A stretch of 64,000 bases of DNA, from assembly GCF_039531695.1 (NCBI RefSeq), contig NZ_BAAAQN010000010.1:124001-188000 (forward strand). Reading direction: 5' to 3'. This document shows positions 7,854 to 15,012 of this stretch, piece by piece. The first letter of the stretch is position 1. Each line of letters opens with the position of its first letter. Made by a program: the position numbers and the translations under genes. The stretch comes from Catenulispora yoronensis. Its GTDB lineage: Bacteria > Actinomycetota > Actinomycetes > Streptomycetales > Catenulisporaceae. The notes under the pieces were generated by a model that was given only the letters and a program-made list of their open reading frames with translations, had not been told where the DNA came from and did no database searches.

Positions 7854-9238
7854 CCGGCGCTTGGGCCGACACCGCCTACTTGATCGCAGGAGTCTGCTTC
7901 ATCCTGGCGCTGAAGGGCCTGTCGGCACCGCGCACGGCCCGGCTGGGCACGCTGATCGGAGCCTGCGGCGCGGCCCTGGCGGTGATCGTCGCGCTGACCA
8001 CGCCGCACCTGAAGCACCTGGGCCTGATCATCGGCGCGATCGTGGTCGGCACGGCCATCGGGCTGCCGACCGCGCGCCAGGTGCGGATGACCGCGATGCC
8101 GCAGCTGGTGGCGCTGTTCAACGGCGTCGGCGGCGGCGCGGCGGCGCTGGTGGCGTCGGTGGAGTTCCTGCGGCCGGGCAACGCGATCTCCGACGCGGCG
8201 ACCGCCGACCTGGCCGCGATCGGCTTCACGATCCTGGTCGGCGGCGTGTCCTTCTCCGGATCGCTGATCACCTTCGCCAAGCTCCAAGAACTGATGACCA
8301 CACGGCCGGTGGTCCTGCCCGCCGGGCGCTGGATCACGATCGGCTTCGCGGCGGCCGGGGTGCTGTCCGCGGTGTTCCTGGTGCCGTGGCCGAGCACCGC
8401 GCTGATGACGCTGCTGGCCCTGGTGTCGCTGGTGTTCGGCGTGCTGTTCGTGCTGCCGGTCGGCGGCGCGGACGTGCCGATCGTGATCTCGCTGCTGAAC
8501 GCCTTCACCGGCCTGACCGTCGCGGCCAGCGGCTACGTGCTGGGCAACACGCTGCTGGTGATCGCCGGCACGCTGGTCGGCGCCTCCGGGACGCTGCTGA
8601 CCCGGATGATGGCGGCGGCGATGGGACGGCCGCTGACCGGGACGCTGTTCGGCGCCTTCACGGCCACCGCGAGCGCGGCGGTCGGCGGCGGCGACGGGGC
8701 GGCGAAGCCGGTGCGGACGTCGTCGCCGGAGGACGTCGCGATCCTGCTGGGCTACGCGCGCAAGGTCGTGATCGTGCCCGGATACGGGCTGGCCGTGGCG
8801 CAGGCGCAGCACACGGTGCGGGAGGTGGCGGACCTGCTGACGGCGCGGGGCGTGCATGTGTCGTACGGGATCCACCCGGTGGCCGGGCGCATGCCGGGGC
8901 ACATGAACGTGCTGCTGGCCGAGGCGAACGTGCCGTACGAGTCGCTGCTGGAGCTGGAGGCGGCCAACTCGGAGCTGGCGTCGGCGGACGTCGCGGTGGT
9001 GATCGGGGCCAACGACGTGGTGAACCCAGCGGCGCGGCAGCCCACGGGGTCGCCGATCTCCGGGATGCCGATCCTGGACGTGGACCTGGCGCAGCAGGTG
9101 GTGTTCTGCAAGCGGTCGATGCGGCCCGGGTTCGCGGGGGTGGAGAACGAGCTGCTGTACGCGGCGAACACTTCGCTGCTGTTCGGGGACGCGAAGGAGA
9201 GCATGGCGAAGGTGTTGGCGGCTTTGAAGGCTCAGTAG
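7850..9238 (+). CDS. pntB: NAD(P) transhydrogenase subunit beta
   Basis: 462 residues, GTG start coupled to pntAB. The N-terminal 250 residues form about eight membrane helices, including the conserved RMTAMPQLVALFNGVGGGAAAL. The C-terminal NADP(H)-binding domain starts near 285 with VIVPGYGLAVAQAQH and contains GRMPGHMNVLLAEA and GANDVVNPAA. Together with PntAA and PntAB it forms the membrane complex that supplies NADPH. Ends 46 bases before a strong terminator. Confidence 0.96.
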   Translation: MTGAWADTAYLIAGVCFILALKGLSAPRTARLGTLIGACGAALAVIVALTTPHLKHLGLIIGAIVVGTAIGLPTARQVRMTAMPQLVALFNGVGGGAAALVASVEFLRPGNAISDAATADLAAIGFTILVGGVSFSGSLITFAKLQELMTTRPVVLPAGRWITIGFAAAGVLSAVFLVPWPSTALMTLLALVSLVFGVLFVLPVGGADVPIVISLLNAFTGLTVAASGYVLGNTLLVIAGTLVGASGTLLTRMMAAAMGRPLTGTLFGAFTATASAAVGGGDGAAKPVRTSSPEDVAILLGYARKVVIVPGYGLAVAQAQHTVREVADLLTARGVHVSYGIHPVAGRMPGHMNVLLAEANVPYESLLELEAANSELASADVAVVIGANDVVNPAARQPTGSPISGMPILDVDLAQQVVFCKRSMRPGFAGVENELLYAANTSLLFGDAKESMAKVLAALKAQ

Positions 9239-9284
9239 TCGGTGGGCGGGTGGTTGGTAGTAGTTGGTAGTAGGCAGAGGTGCG

Positions 9285-9327
9285 AAAGGGGCGGCGGCCC
9301 GGGAGTTGCCCGGGCCGCCGCCCCTTT
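9285..9327 (+). terminator. intrinsic terminator of pnt operon
   Basis: A 16-bp perfect GC stem (GGGGCGGCGGCCCGGG with its complement after AGTTG) extended by AAA/TTT pairs and followed by TTTTCT. A textbook rho-independent terminator. Confidence 0.9.
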
Positions 9328-9488
9328 TCTCTGCTTCTCTCCGCCTGAGAGCGACTCTCTGGGGCGTTCTGGACGGTTGCCAGGTTTCGCCGCCCAAGGC
9401 GCCCGTTCGGCGCGCCAGTGGCCCGCTACGCGCTATGCGCTATGCGTTACTCGCTAGGAGTTACGCGCTCCTTGCTCCTCGCCCCTCG

Positions 9489-10142
9489 CTATGCCGATAC
9501 GGTGCCGTAGAGGCGGTCGCCCGCGTCCCCGAGGCCCGGGACGATGTAGCCGTGCTCGTTGAGCCGTTCGTCGATGGCGGCTGTGACGATGGTCACCGGG
9601 ACGGCGAGGTCCGTCAGCGCCTCCGACACCGCGGCGATGCCCTCGGGGGCGGCCAGCAGGCACACGGCGGTGACCGACGCGGCGCCGCGGTCGGCGAGCA
9701 GCCGGATCGCGGCGATCAGGGTGCCGCCGGTGGCGAGCATCGGGTCCAGCAGGTAGCACTGGCGGCCGGACAGGTCCTCCGGCAGGCGGGTGGCGTAGGT
9801 GGAGGCCTGGAGCGTGTCCTCGTTGCGGACCATGCCCAGGAAGCCGACCTCCGCGGTGGGCAGCAGGCGCACCATCCCGTCCAGCATGCCCAGGCCGGCG
9901 CGCAGCACCGGGACCACGAGATGCCGCGGACCGGTGAAGGTGACGCCCTGCGCCTCGGCCACCGGCGTGATCACCGTCACCGGCTCGACCTGCGCGTTCC
10001 GCGTGGCCTCGTAGGCCAGCAGCGTCACGAGCTCGTCGGCCAACGCCCGGAAAGTCGGCGTGTCGGTGCGCTCGTCGCGGAGCACGGTGAGCTTGTGGGC
10101 GACAAGCGGATGGTCGACGGCGTGAATGGAGACGGTCGGCAT
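9489..10142 (-). CDS. upp: uracil phosphoribosyltransferase
   Basis: 217 residues; makes UMP from uracil and PRPP in pyrimidine salvage. The start MPTVSIHAVDHPLVAHKLTVLRD is the usual N terminus, so the much longer upstream open frame is not used. The PRPP loop LLDPMLATGGT is at 131-141, VPVLRAGLGM at 78-86 and the uracil-binding end GLGDAGDRLYGT near the C terminus. Monocistronic and divergent from the 61-residue basic protein gene. Confidence 0.96.
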   Translation of the reverse strand: MPTVSIHAVDHPLVAHKLTVLRDERTDTPTFRALADELVTLLAYEATRNAQVEPVTVITPVAEAQGVTFTGPRHLVVPVLRAGLGMLDGMVRLLPTAEVGFLGMVRNEDTLQASTYATRLPEDLSGRQCYLLDPMLATGGTLIAAIRLLADRGAASVTAVCLLAAPEGIAAVSEALTDLAVPVTIVTAAIDERLNEHGYIVPGLGDAGDRLYGTVSA

Positions 10143-10286
10143 GGGCAAACGGTATCGGACGTGCGGTACTGGTGCACAGGTAAGTACTGGACAAGCACAT
10201 ACGGTGACAAGGTAACCTCTCAAAAAGGTCAAATCCCCCGTCGGCCCGTCGCGGCCGGCGGTCCCACGGAAGGCGGTGACCAGCCG

Positions 10287-10472
10287 ATGCCCGCAGACCA
10301 GCCGTTGCCCCAAAGCGAGGTGGCGCGGGAGGCGCGAGACCGCAGACGCCGTCGCGAGAACTTCCTCGCCGACCTGGCCGAAGCCCAGCGCCTCAGAGAG
10401 CGCGTGGCGCCCCGCCGCGCCCGGATGGCGCGTTTGCGACAGCAGCAGTTGCTGCGGACGTTCTTTTACTAG
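10287..10472 (+). CDS. small basic protein, 61 aa
   Basis: The ATG at 10287 opens a short frame rich in Arg (REARDRRRRRENFLADLAEAQRLRERVAPRRARMARLRQQQ) ending LLRTFFY. A single charged helix is predicted, suggesting nucleic-acid or ribosome binding, but no family is known to me. Codon use is typical of the genome. It lies between upp and tadA, divergent from upp and separated from tadA by a 10-bp tandem repeat and a strong hairpin. Confidence 0.6.
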   Translation: MPADQPLPQSEVAREARDRRRRRENFLADLAEAQRLRERVAPRRARMARLRQQQLLRTFFY

Positions 10473-10510
10473 AGCCGGGTTGTCGGGTGGGTTGGGTTGG
10501 GCCCGATGGG

Positions 10511-10576
10511 GCTCGACTTGGGCTTGTTTGGGCTTGTTCGGGCTTGCTTGGGCTCGCTCGGACTCGCTTGGACCCG
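10511..10576. repeat. 10-bp tandem repeat, ~6.5 copies
   Basis: Units in register every 10 bases from 10511: gctcgacttg, ggcttgtttg, ggcttgttcg, ggcttgcttg, ggctcgctcg, gactcgcttg, gacccg. It starts 38 bases after the stop of the 61-aa gene. A second array with a related core (GCCCAA on one strand) is at 42571-42630. Confidence 0.85.
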
Positions 10577-10620
10577 ACGACTTTGGTGACGGGTTGATCG
10601 ATTGCTGGAAAGACGGATGG

Positions 10621-10659
10621 CTGAGGCCGCCACCCCGGTGCACGGGGTGGCGGCCTCAG
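10621..10659 (+). terminator. strong hairpin before tadA
   Basis: A 17-bp perfect stem (CTGAGGCCGCCACCCCG and complement, five-base loop). It should end transcription from the 61-aa gene; symmetric, so possibly bidirectional. Confidence 0.75.
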
Positions 10660-10727
10660 CGCGGTGGGGGTGATCTTGGACACCGACCTCGCGGGGCCCA
10701 GGACCGGCGATCCGCCAGACTGGACGC

Positions 10728-11306
10728 ATGACGTCGCCAGTTACCCGTCGTTACGAGCCCTGGATGCGCCTAGCCCTGGCTGAAGCCGCGAAGGCCGGCG
10801 CGCATGGCGACGTCCCGATCGGCGCGGTCATCCTGGATCCGGCAGGGACGGTGATCGCCGAGGGACGCAACATGCGTGAAGAGGATGGGGATCCCACGGC
10901 GCATGCGGAGGTCGTCGCCATTCGGGCGGCGGCGAGGGTGCTTCAGGGGCGGCGGAGTCTGGGTGAGTTGAGTGCGTCGAGTGCGTCGGATGCGCTCAGT
11001 GCGCAGATCGCGCCTAGTGCGCAGACCGCGCCTGCGCCGACCGCGTCCAAAGACTGGCGCCTCACCGACTGCACCCTGGTCGTCACCCTTGAACCCTGCA
11101 CCATGTGCGCCGGCGCGATCGTCCTCTCCCGCCTCTCCCGCGTCGTCTTCGGCGCCTGGGACCCCAAAGCCGGCGCCGCAGGCTCCCTGTGGGACACCCT
11201 CCGAGACCCCCGCCTCAACCACCGCCCCGAAGTCGTCCCCGGCGTCCTGGAGCAGGAATGCCGCACCGCACTCGACCACTTCTTCGAAGACCGCCGCCAA
11301 AAGTGA
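10728..11306 (+). CDS. tadA: tRNA adenosine(34) deaminase
   Basis: 192 residues; converts A34 to inosine in tRNA-Arg(ACG). Zinc site and proton shuttle are visible as H59-A-E61 and PCTMC with Cys124 and Cys127, with the substrate-strand sequence AHGDVPIGAVI. Between the two halves (about 76-107) there is a 30-residue Ala/Ser insertion absent from ordinary TadA (about 155 residues), encoded by 9-bp tandem repeats. Otherwise intact. It immediately precedes tRNA-Ser. Confidence 0.95.
   Translation: MTSPVTRRYEPWMRLALAEAAKAGAHGDVPIGAVILDPAGTVIAEGRNMREEDGDPTAHAEVVAIRAAARVLQGRRSLGELSASSASDALSAQIAPSAQTAPAPTASKDWRLTDCTLVVTLEPCTMCAGAIVLSRLSRVVFGAWDPKAGAAGSLWDTLRDPRLNHRPEVVPGVLEQECRTALDHFFEDRRQK
10961..11042. 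repeat. 9-bp tandem repeat inside tadA
   Basis: Degenerate 9-base units (gcgtcgagt, gcgctcagt, gcgcctagt and similar) encode the Ser/Ala insertion of TadA. The 14-mer tgcgctcagtgcgc at 10991-11004 recurs exactly at 40940-40953 inside the Wzz-like gene. Confidence 0.75.
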
Positions 11307-11342
11307 CGAGACCACCCTGCGCGATCCGGTAAGGTATCCCAC

Positions 11343-11427
11343 GGTGACGTGTCCGAGCGGCCTAAGGAGCACGCCTCGAAAGCGTGTGAGGTGCAAGCCT
11401 CCGTGGGTTCAAATCCCACCGTCACCG
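11343..11427 (+). tRNA. tRNA-Ser (anticodon CGA)
   Basis: 85 nt with a long variable arm. Acceptor GGTGACG pairs with CGTCACC; the anticodon loop is CTCGAAA; T arm GGTTCAAATCC; discriminator G. The 3' end is followed by accessory DNA. Confidence 0.95.
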
Positions 11428-11433
11428 CTCATG

Positions 11434-11473
11434 GCGAGCCCCTGACCTGTGGAAACGCAGAGCAGGGGCTCGC
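11434..11473 (+). terminator. terminator of tRNA-Ser
   Basis: An 11-bp stem (GCGAGCCCCTG / CAGGGGCTCGC) followed by TTGTTTGTTT, six bases after the tRNA. Confidence 0.85.
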
Positions 11474-11507
11474 TTGTTTGTTTGGGAGGTCAGGACTCGT
11501 CTTCCGA

Positions 11508-11520
11508 GGTTGCATTCCGA
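11508..11520. repeat. 13-bp direct repeat, copy 1
   Basis: GGTTGCATTCCGA, identical to 13094-13106. The two copies flank the L,D-transpeptidase gene and the two transposase remnants. Confidence 0.6.
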
Positions 11521-11579
11521 CACACAGCACCGCTTCCGAGGGCCGGCCGCGGACTCCACCACTGCTTCCAGCCGATCAG

Positions 11580-11745
11580 CCGCGATCGACAGCTGCACCG
11601 TCCGCGTGCGCAATGGATCGCGCGGTGGACGGCCGCCCGGCTTCGACCAGCGACGCTACGCCAGAAGCAACATCATCGAACGAGCCATCGACCGGCTCAA
11701 CAGTTCTATGCCGTGGCGACATCCAAGCTGCCTCGGCCATCGCCT
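11580..11745 (+). pseudogene. IS5-type transposase C-terminal remnant
   Basis: One frame reads RNGSRGGRPPGFDQRRYARS and then NIIERAIDRLN. A shift to the next frame gives QQFYAVATSKLP. Joined, these match the C-terminal end of IS5-family (DDE) transposases of actinomycetes (RGSRGGRPP-FD---Y--RN-VERAI-RLK-FR-VATRYDK). The frame break and the missing catalytic part show it is dead. The whole 414-base gap 11428-11841 contains only the tRNA terminator, this remnant, a 13-bp repeat and the promoter region of the next gene. Confidence 0.75.
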
Positions 11746-11841
11746 CGAGAAAATTCCGATCGCCTTAGCAACCACAGACGCGGCCCGGGCGTCGTGAGAG
11801 GCGAGAACACTGTTGTGGGTCGTTTCAAAGGGGGAACTGCG

Positions 11842-12984
11842 GTGGGGAACAAGCTTGCTGGGGCAGCGGTCGCCGGATCGTTGATGCTGCTGACCGGATG
11901 CGCGAGTACAGCTGTTAACAAGGCCGCCGCGCCCGGCCCGACCTCGTCTGCTGTCGAGACTTCGACTGCGGCGTCTTCGGTGACGACCACCACGTCGTCG
12001 GCCGCGCCGACGACGGCGTCCGCGTCCGCGACGGCCTCCGCGCCTACGACGGCCTCCACGCCCACGACGGCGCCTACGACTGCGTCCGCGACCACGAGCA
12101 CGACCGCGTCCGCGCCGACGACGGCGTCCGCGACCACCGGTGGGCCGATCGCCGCGGCTGCGAAGCCGAGCACGCCTGCCGCGCCGACTACGACCCCGAG
12201 CCAGTCGACCGGGACGGTCACGCTGCCCTCTATCTCCTCGGTGTCACCGAACAACGGCTCCAAGGTCGGCGTCGCGATGCCGGTCCGCGTCAACTTCGCC
12301 TCCACGGTGCCGTCGGCGAACCGCGCCGCGATCGAGAAGTCGATGCTGGTCACGTCGACGCCGCATGTCGACGGCGCGTGGTCCTGGCTCGACTCGAACA
12401 CCGTCGACTTCCGGCCGCAGGGCTTCTGGCCGGCCGGCACCAAGGTCTCCGTCCAGTTCGGCTCGACCGGCCGTACGCTGGACTTCACCATCGGCGCCGA
12501 CCACGAGATCGTCGTCGACGCGGCGACGCACAAGATGAACGTCTACGAGAACAACGTATTGATCAAGACGCTGGCCAGCGGCACGGGCAAGACGGGCTGG
12601 GAAACCTACAGCGGCACGATGGCCATCGAGGAGATGGTCCCGCACATCGAGATGACCTCGTGCGCCATTGGCATCCAGTGCACCAAGGGCGGGCCCGGCT
12701 GGTACGACCTTCAGACGTACCATGACCTGCAACTCACCGACAGCGGCACCTTCATCCACTCGGCATGGTGGGACAATTCACTGGGCAAGGCGAACGTCTC
12801 ACACGGCTGCATCCACCTCTCGGAAGCCGACGCGGCAGCGCTGTGGAACATCGTCCAGGTCGGGGACCCGGTGACGGTCAAGGGCACCAGCAAGAAGGTG
12901 AGCCAGTCCAACGGCTTCGCCGACTACACGCTGACGTGGTCGCAGTGGCTGTCCAACTCCGCCAGCGGCATCCAGGTGTTCTGA
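11842..12984 (+). CDS. L,D-transpeptidase lipoprotein (Ig-YkuD)
   Basis: GTG at 11842 has AGGGGGA six bases upstream. The 380-residue product makes 3-3 cross-links in peptidoglycan. It begins with a lipoprotein signal ending LLTGC (lipid-modified Cys20). A Thr/Ser/Ala-rich stalk (about 25-125) built from short DNA repeats follows, then an Ig-like domain (about 135-235; SPNNGSKVGVAMPVRVNF) and a YkuD catalytic domain (about 240-350). The active site is SHGC with Cys323, with the partner His in GTFIHSAWW. Domain order is that of Mycobacterium LdtMt2. It is a single-gene unit sandwiched between IS5 remnants, so it may have moved with them. Confidence 0.93.
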   Translation: MGNKLAGAAVAGSLMLLTGCASTAVNKAAAPGPTSSAVETSTAASSVTTTTSSAAPTTASASATASAPTTASTPTTAPTTASATTSTTASAPTTASATTGGPIAAAAKPSTPAAPTTTPSQSTGTVTLPSISSVSPNNGSKVGVAMPVRVNFASTVPSANRAAIEKSMLVTSTPHVDGAWSWLDSNTVDFRPQGFWPAGTKVSVQFGSTGRTLDFTIGADHEIVVDAATHKMNVYENNVLIKTLASGTGKTGWETYSGTMAIEEMVPHIEMTSCAIGIQCTKGGPGWYDLQTYHDLQLTDSGTFIHSAWWDNSLGKANVSHGCIHLSEADAAALWNIVQVGDPVTVKGTSKKVSQSNGFADYTLTWSQWLSNSASGIQVF

Positions 12985-12999
12985 CCTGCTGCCCTGGGC

Positions 13000-13078
13000 G
13001 GGTCACTGACGAATGCCCAGCGGGCTGTGCTGGAGCCGACGCTGCCGATGGGCATCAAGCCTGGCCGCGGGTTGCATT
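13000..13078 (+). pseudogene. IS5-type transposase N-terminal remnant
   Basis: The frame from about 13003 reads SLTNAQRAVLEPTLP then MGIKPGRG, which resembles the N terminus of IS5-family transposases (LTDAQWA-LEPLLP---K-GRP). It then runs into LHSG repeats from a 12-bp tandem array. Short, so the family call is tentative. The 296 bases 12985-13280 hold nothing else besides the repeats. Confidence 0.5.
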
Positions 13079-13107
13079 CCGGGCTGCATTCCGGGTTGCA
13101 TTCCGAG
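13071..13107. repeat. 12-bp tandem repeat, 3 copies
   Basis: gttgcattccgg, gctgcattccgg, gttgcattccga in register. The last unit contains the 13-bp sequence GGTTGCATTCCGA (13094-13106) that also lies upstream of the L,D-transpeptidase gene at 11508. Confidence 0.8.
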
Positions 13108-13280
13108 TTACGGCGCCGCCTCAGGGGCCAGCCACGGATTTCAGCCAAGCACTCCTCGATGGCGGCCGGCTCCTGCTGAGCGGCTCACCTATTTGGCGGG
13201 CGGGCGTCCCCTGGCTCCGTGCTGTCGCCCGCACGCCTCCCCGGCTGGCGCGCTGCGCCGCGCTCGTGTAGCTATCTGCC

Positions 13281-13754
13281 ATGCCAGTGCGCCCCGGCGT
13301 TGGATCCGCGACCTTGCTCGCCGCGTCCTTGCCCGCCTCGTCGACCGCAGTGTCCGTCATCCTCGTCGGAGGTGGAAAGGCTCAGCTGAGCGAGCCCGCC
13401 GCGGTCCGCGACCTGTATGCGAGCCCGACGTTCGCACGTCGGCGGGCCCGGGCCGAAGCGAGCGGGCTGCCGTGGTTCGTCGTCAGCGGTCGGTGGGGGC
13501 TGCTCGACCCCGACGATGTCCTCGCGCCCTATTCCTTCTCCTTCGCGGCGCAGTCAGTGAACTACCGACGAGCCTGGGGACGCTTCGTGGCCGAGCAGCT
13601 CTGCGTGGTCAGCTCGATCGGCCGGGGCGACGTCGTCGAGATCTGCGCCAGCGCCGGCTACACCGCCGCGCTCACTGCCCCGATCCAGTACCTCGGCGCT
13701 GAGGTCCGCCGGGCGGACGTGGGCACGAGCGATTCGGGGGACGAGCTGCGATAG
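13281..13754 (+). CDS. DUF6884-like protein
   Basis: 157 residues. The core VILVGGGKAQLSEPA, RDLYASPTF, WFVVSGRWGLLDPDDVLAPY and YRRAWGRFVAEQL corresponds to what is annotated as DUF6884, found on actinobacterial mobile elements; function unknown. The family's usual start VxLVGCGKxK has Gly in place of Cys here. The true start could be later (GTG codons near 13349), since the first 24 residues are atypical. It stands alone, 132 bases before the next small gene. Confidence 0.65.
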   Translation: MPVRPGVGSATLLAASLPASSTAVSVILVGGGKAQLSEPAAVRDLYASPTFARRRARAEASGLPWFVVSGRWGLLDPDDVLAPYSFSFAAQSVNYRRAWGRFVAEQLCVVSSIGRGDVVEICASAGYTAALTAPIQYLGAEVRRADVGTSDSGDELR

Positions 13755-13886
13755 GTCGGGATGGGCGGTGGAGTCGGCTCGGTGAGTGCTGATGCGAGGG
13801 GGGTTGGGAACGGCGCTAGCTGGGCGAACGTTCCGCATTTGCCCGATATTGCCCGTGGGGGTGGTGGCGGACCGCAGGCTCGCATC

Positions 13887-14129
13887 ATGGATCGCGTAGA
13901 CCTCGAAGCGCTTGCGCTCCGGCTTATCGACAAAGTGAAGCGTCACGGCTACGCCGCTGAATACGGCGTCGAGGACGTCACGACTCTCCGCGAGTTCCTG
14001 GAGCGGGAAGCTCGGCGCTGCGGATTTCAGGTCCACATGGGGACCCTCAGCGCTGACGAGCACTCGGTGTGGATCTACCGCCCGAAAGTCGGGGGATCTT
14101 GGCAGCCGATTGCCGAAGCAGGCCGGTAG
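13887..14129 (+). CDS. small unknown protein, paralogue A
   Basis: 80 residues beginning MDRVDLEALALRLIDKVKRHGY. It shares most of its length with the 74-residue product of the gene at 14645: MDRVD start, GYA--YGVEDV, EAR--GF--H-GTL-AD-H-VW-YRPK. The layout suggests a helix, a short loop and a beta-hairpin ending in YRPK; no family recognised. A G-rich GGTGGTGG tract just upstream of the ATG is also shared with the paralogue and may act as the ribosome binding region. Confidence 0.65.
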   Translation: MDRVDLEALALRLIDKVKRHGYAAEYGVEDVTTLREFLEREARRCGFQVHMGTLSADEHSVWIYRPKVGGSWQPIAEAGR

Positions 14130-14644
14130 TCAGCGATTACAGCGCAGCCAGCGGCGATGCGAGGCGAGGCGCTGAGAAGAAGGTATCCGGCTGGTCTGCG
14201 CTGCCGCGCGGCGGGATCCCTTTGGGTGCGCAGAGTGCATGGGGAGCATCATGCACCACGCCATCGGGATTATCAGGCAGCGGATATGGTGATGGAGTGA
14301 GCGGGGAGCGGCGGGGAGGGGTTGGCCGAGCCTTTACATTCGTTGCAGATGTGTCGGGCTTGAGAAGACTGACCTGGCCTATCCGGCGGGATTTACGCAC
14401 GAGTTCATATTTCGACGCTGTCCCGGTTGCCACCAGATAAACATTGTTCGTGATGAGTATTTCTTTTGCGTGTTTTGCGAAGCTGCGTTGCCGCAGGTGT
14501 GGAACGTGGACGGCGAGGCGTCCTGAGCCCGGTGTAGGCCTCAGCTGGCTCCGTTGATCCGCCAGGGGTGGCGGAGCCTGGGCGAATATTCTGGATCATG
14601 TGGATGTGGCTTCGGGGGGTTGGTGGGGACTCTACGATCGCGGG
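14130..14644. other. gap between paralogues, no gene seen
   Basis: 515 bases without a convincing gene. The GC content drops locally around 14330-14500 (for example ataaacattgttcgtgatgagtatttc). Short frames on both strands lack ribosome binding sites and normal codon bias. It may be residual DNA between two duplicated copies. Confidence 0.5.
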
Positions 14645-14869
14645 ATGGATCGGGTGGATGCCGAGATACTTGTTCTCCTTCTTGTCGATCAGGTGCAGCG
14701 GAATGGGTATGCCGTTCGGTATGGGGTTGAGGATGTTTCGGCTATTCGGGATCTTGTGGTGCATGAGGCGAGGAGTCGGGGGTTTTTGATTCATTTGGGG
14801 ACGTTGGCTGCTGACGATCATGCTGTGTGGGCCTATCGGCCCAAGGGGGATGGGGAGGTGGGGCGGTAG
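14645..14869 (+). CDS. small unknown protein, paralogue B
   Basis: 74 residues, MDRVDAEILVLLLVDQVQRN, clearly homologous to the gene at 13887 over the whole length and ending AYRPKGDGEVGR. Third codon positions are much richer in T and A than elsewhere (gtt, cgg, tat, ggg, gtt, gag, gat). It therefore looks either more recently acquired or relaxed, unlike the normally GC-biased paralogue A. The upstream GGGGGGTTGGTGGGG tract mirrors that of paralogue A. Confidence 0.6.
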   Translation: MDRVDAEILVLLLVDQVQRNGYAVRYGVEDVSAIRDLVVHEARSRGFLIHLGTLAADDHAVWAYRPKGDGEVGR

Positions 14870-15012
14870 GGGTTCAGGGGGAGTTCTTGGTGGGTTGGGG
14901 TTCCGGTGGGCGATCGGGTGGGTCATGGGGAGCGTTGAGCCGCTACCGTGGCGGGGTCCGTGCACCGATCTGAGGAGCCCAGGGTGGACAGCCTGACTGT
15001 GGGGGCCGGTCC

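Noticed and set aside
10511..10576. CRISPR array
   Set aside because: 10-bp contiguous repeats without spacers; no cas genes. No CRISPR array seen elsewhere either.
9489..10643. A 384-residue version of Upp
   Set aside because: The family starts at MPTVSIHAV; the upstream extension is low-complexity and crosses the divergent promoter and the 61-aa gene.
14137..14433. Minus-strand 98-codon frame between the two paralogues
   Set aside because: No ribosome binding site, Pro/Ser-rich random composition, no conserved motif.
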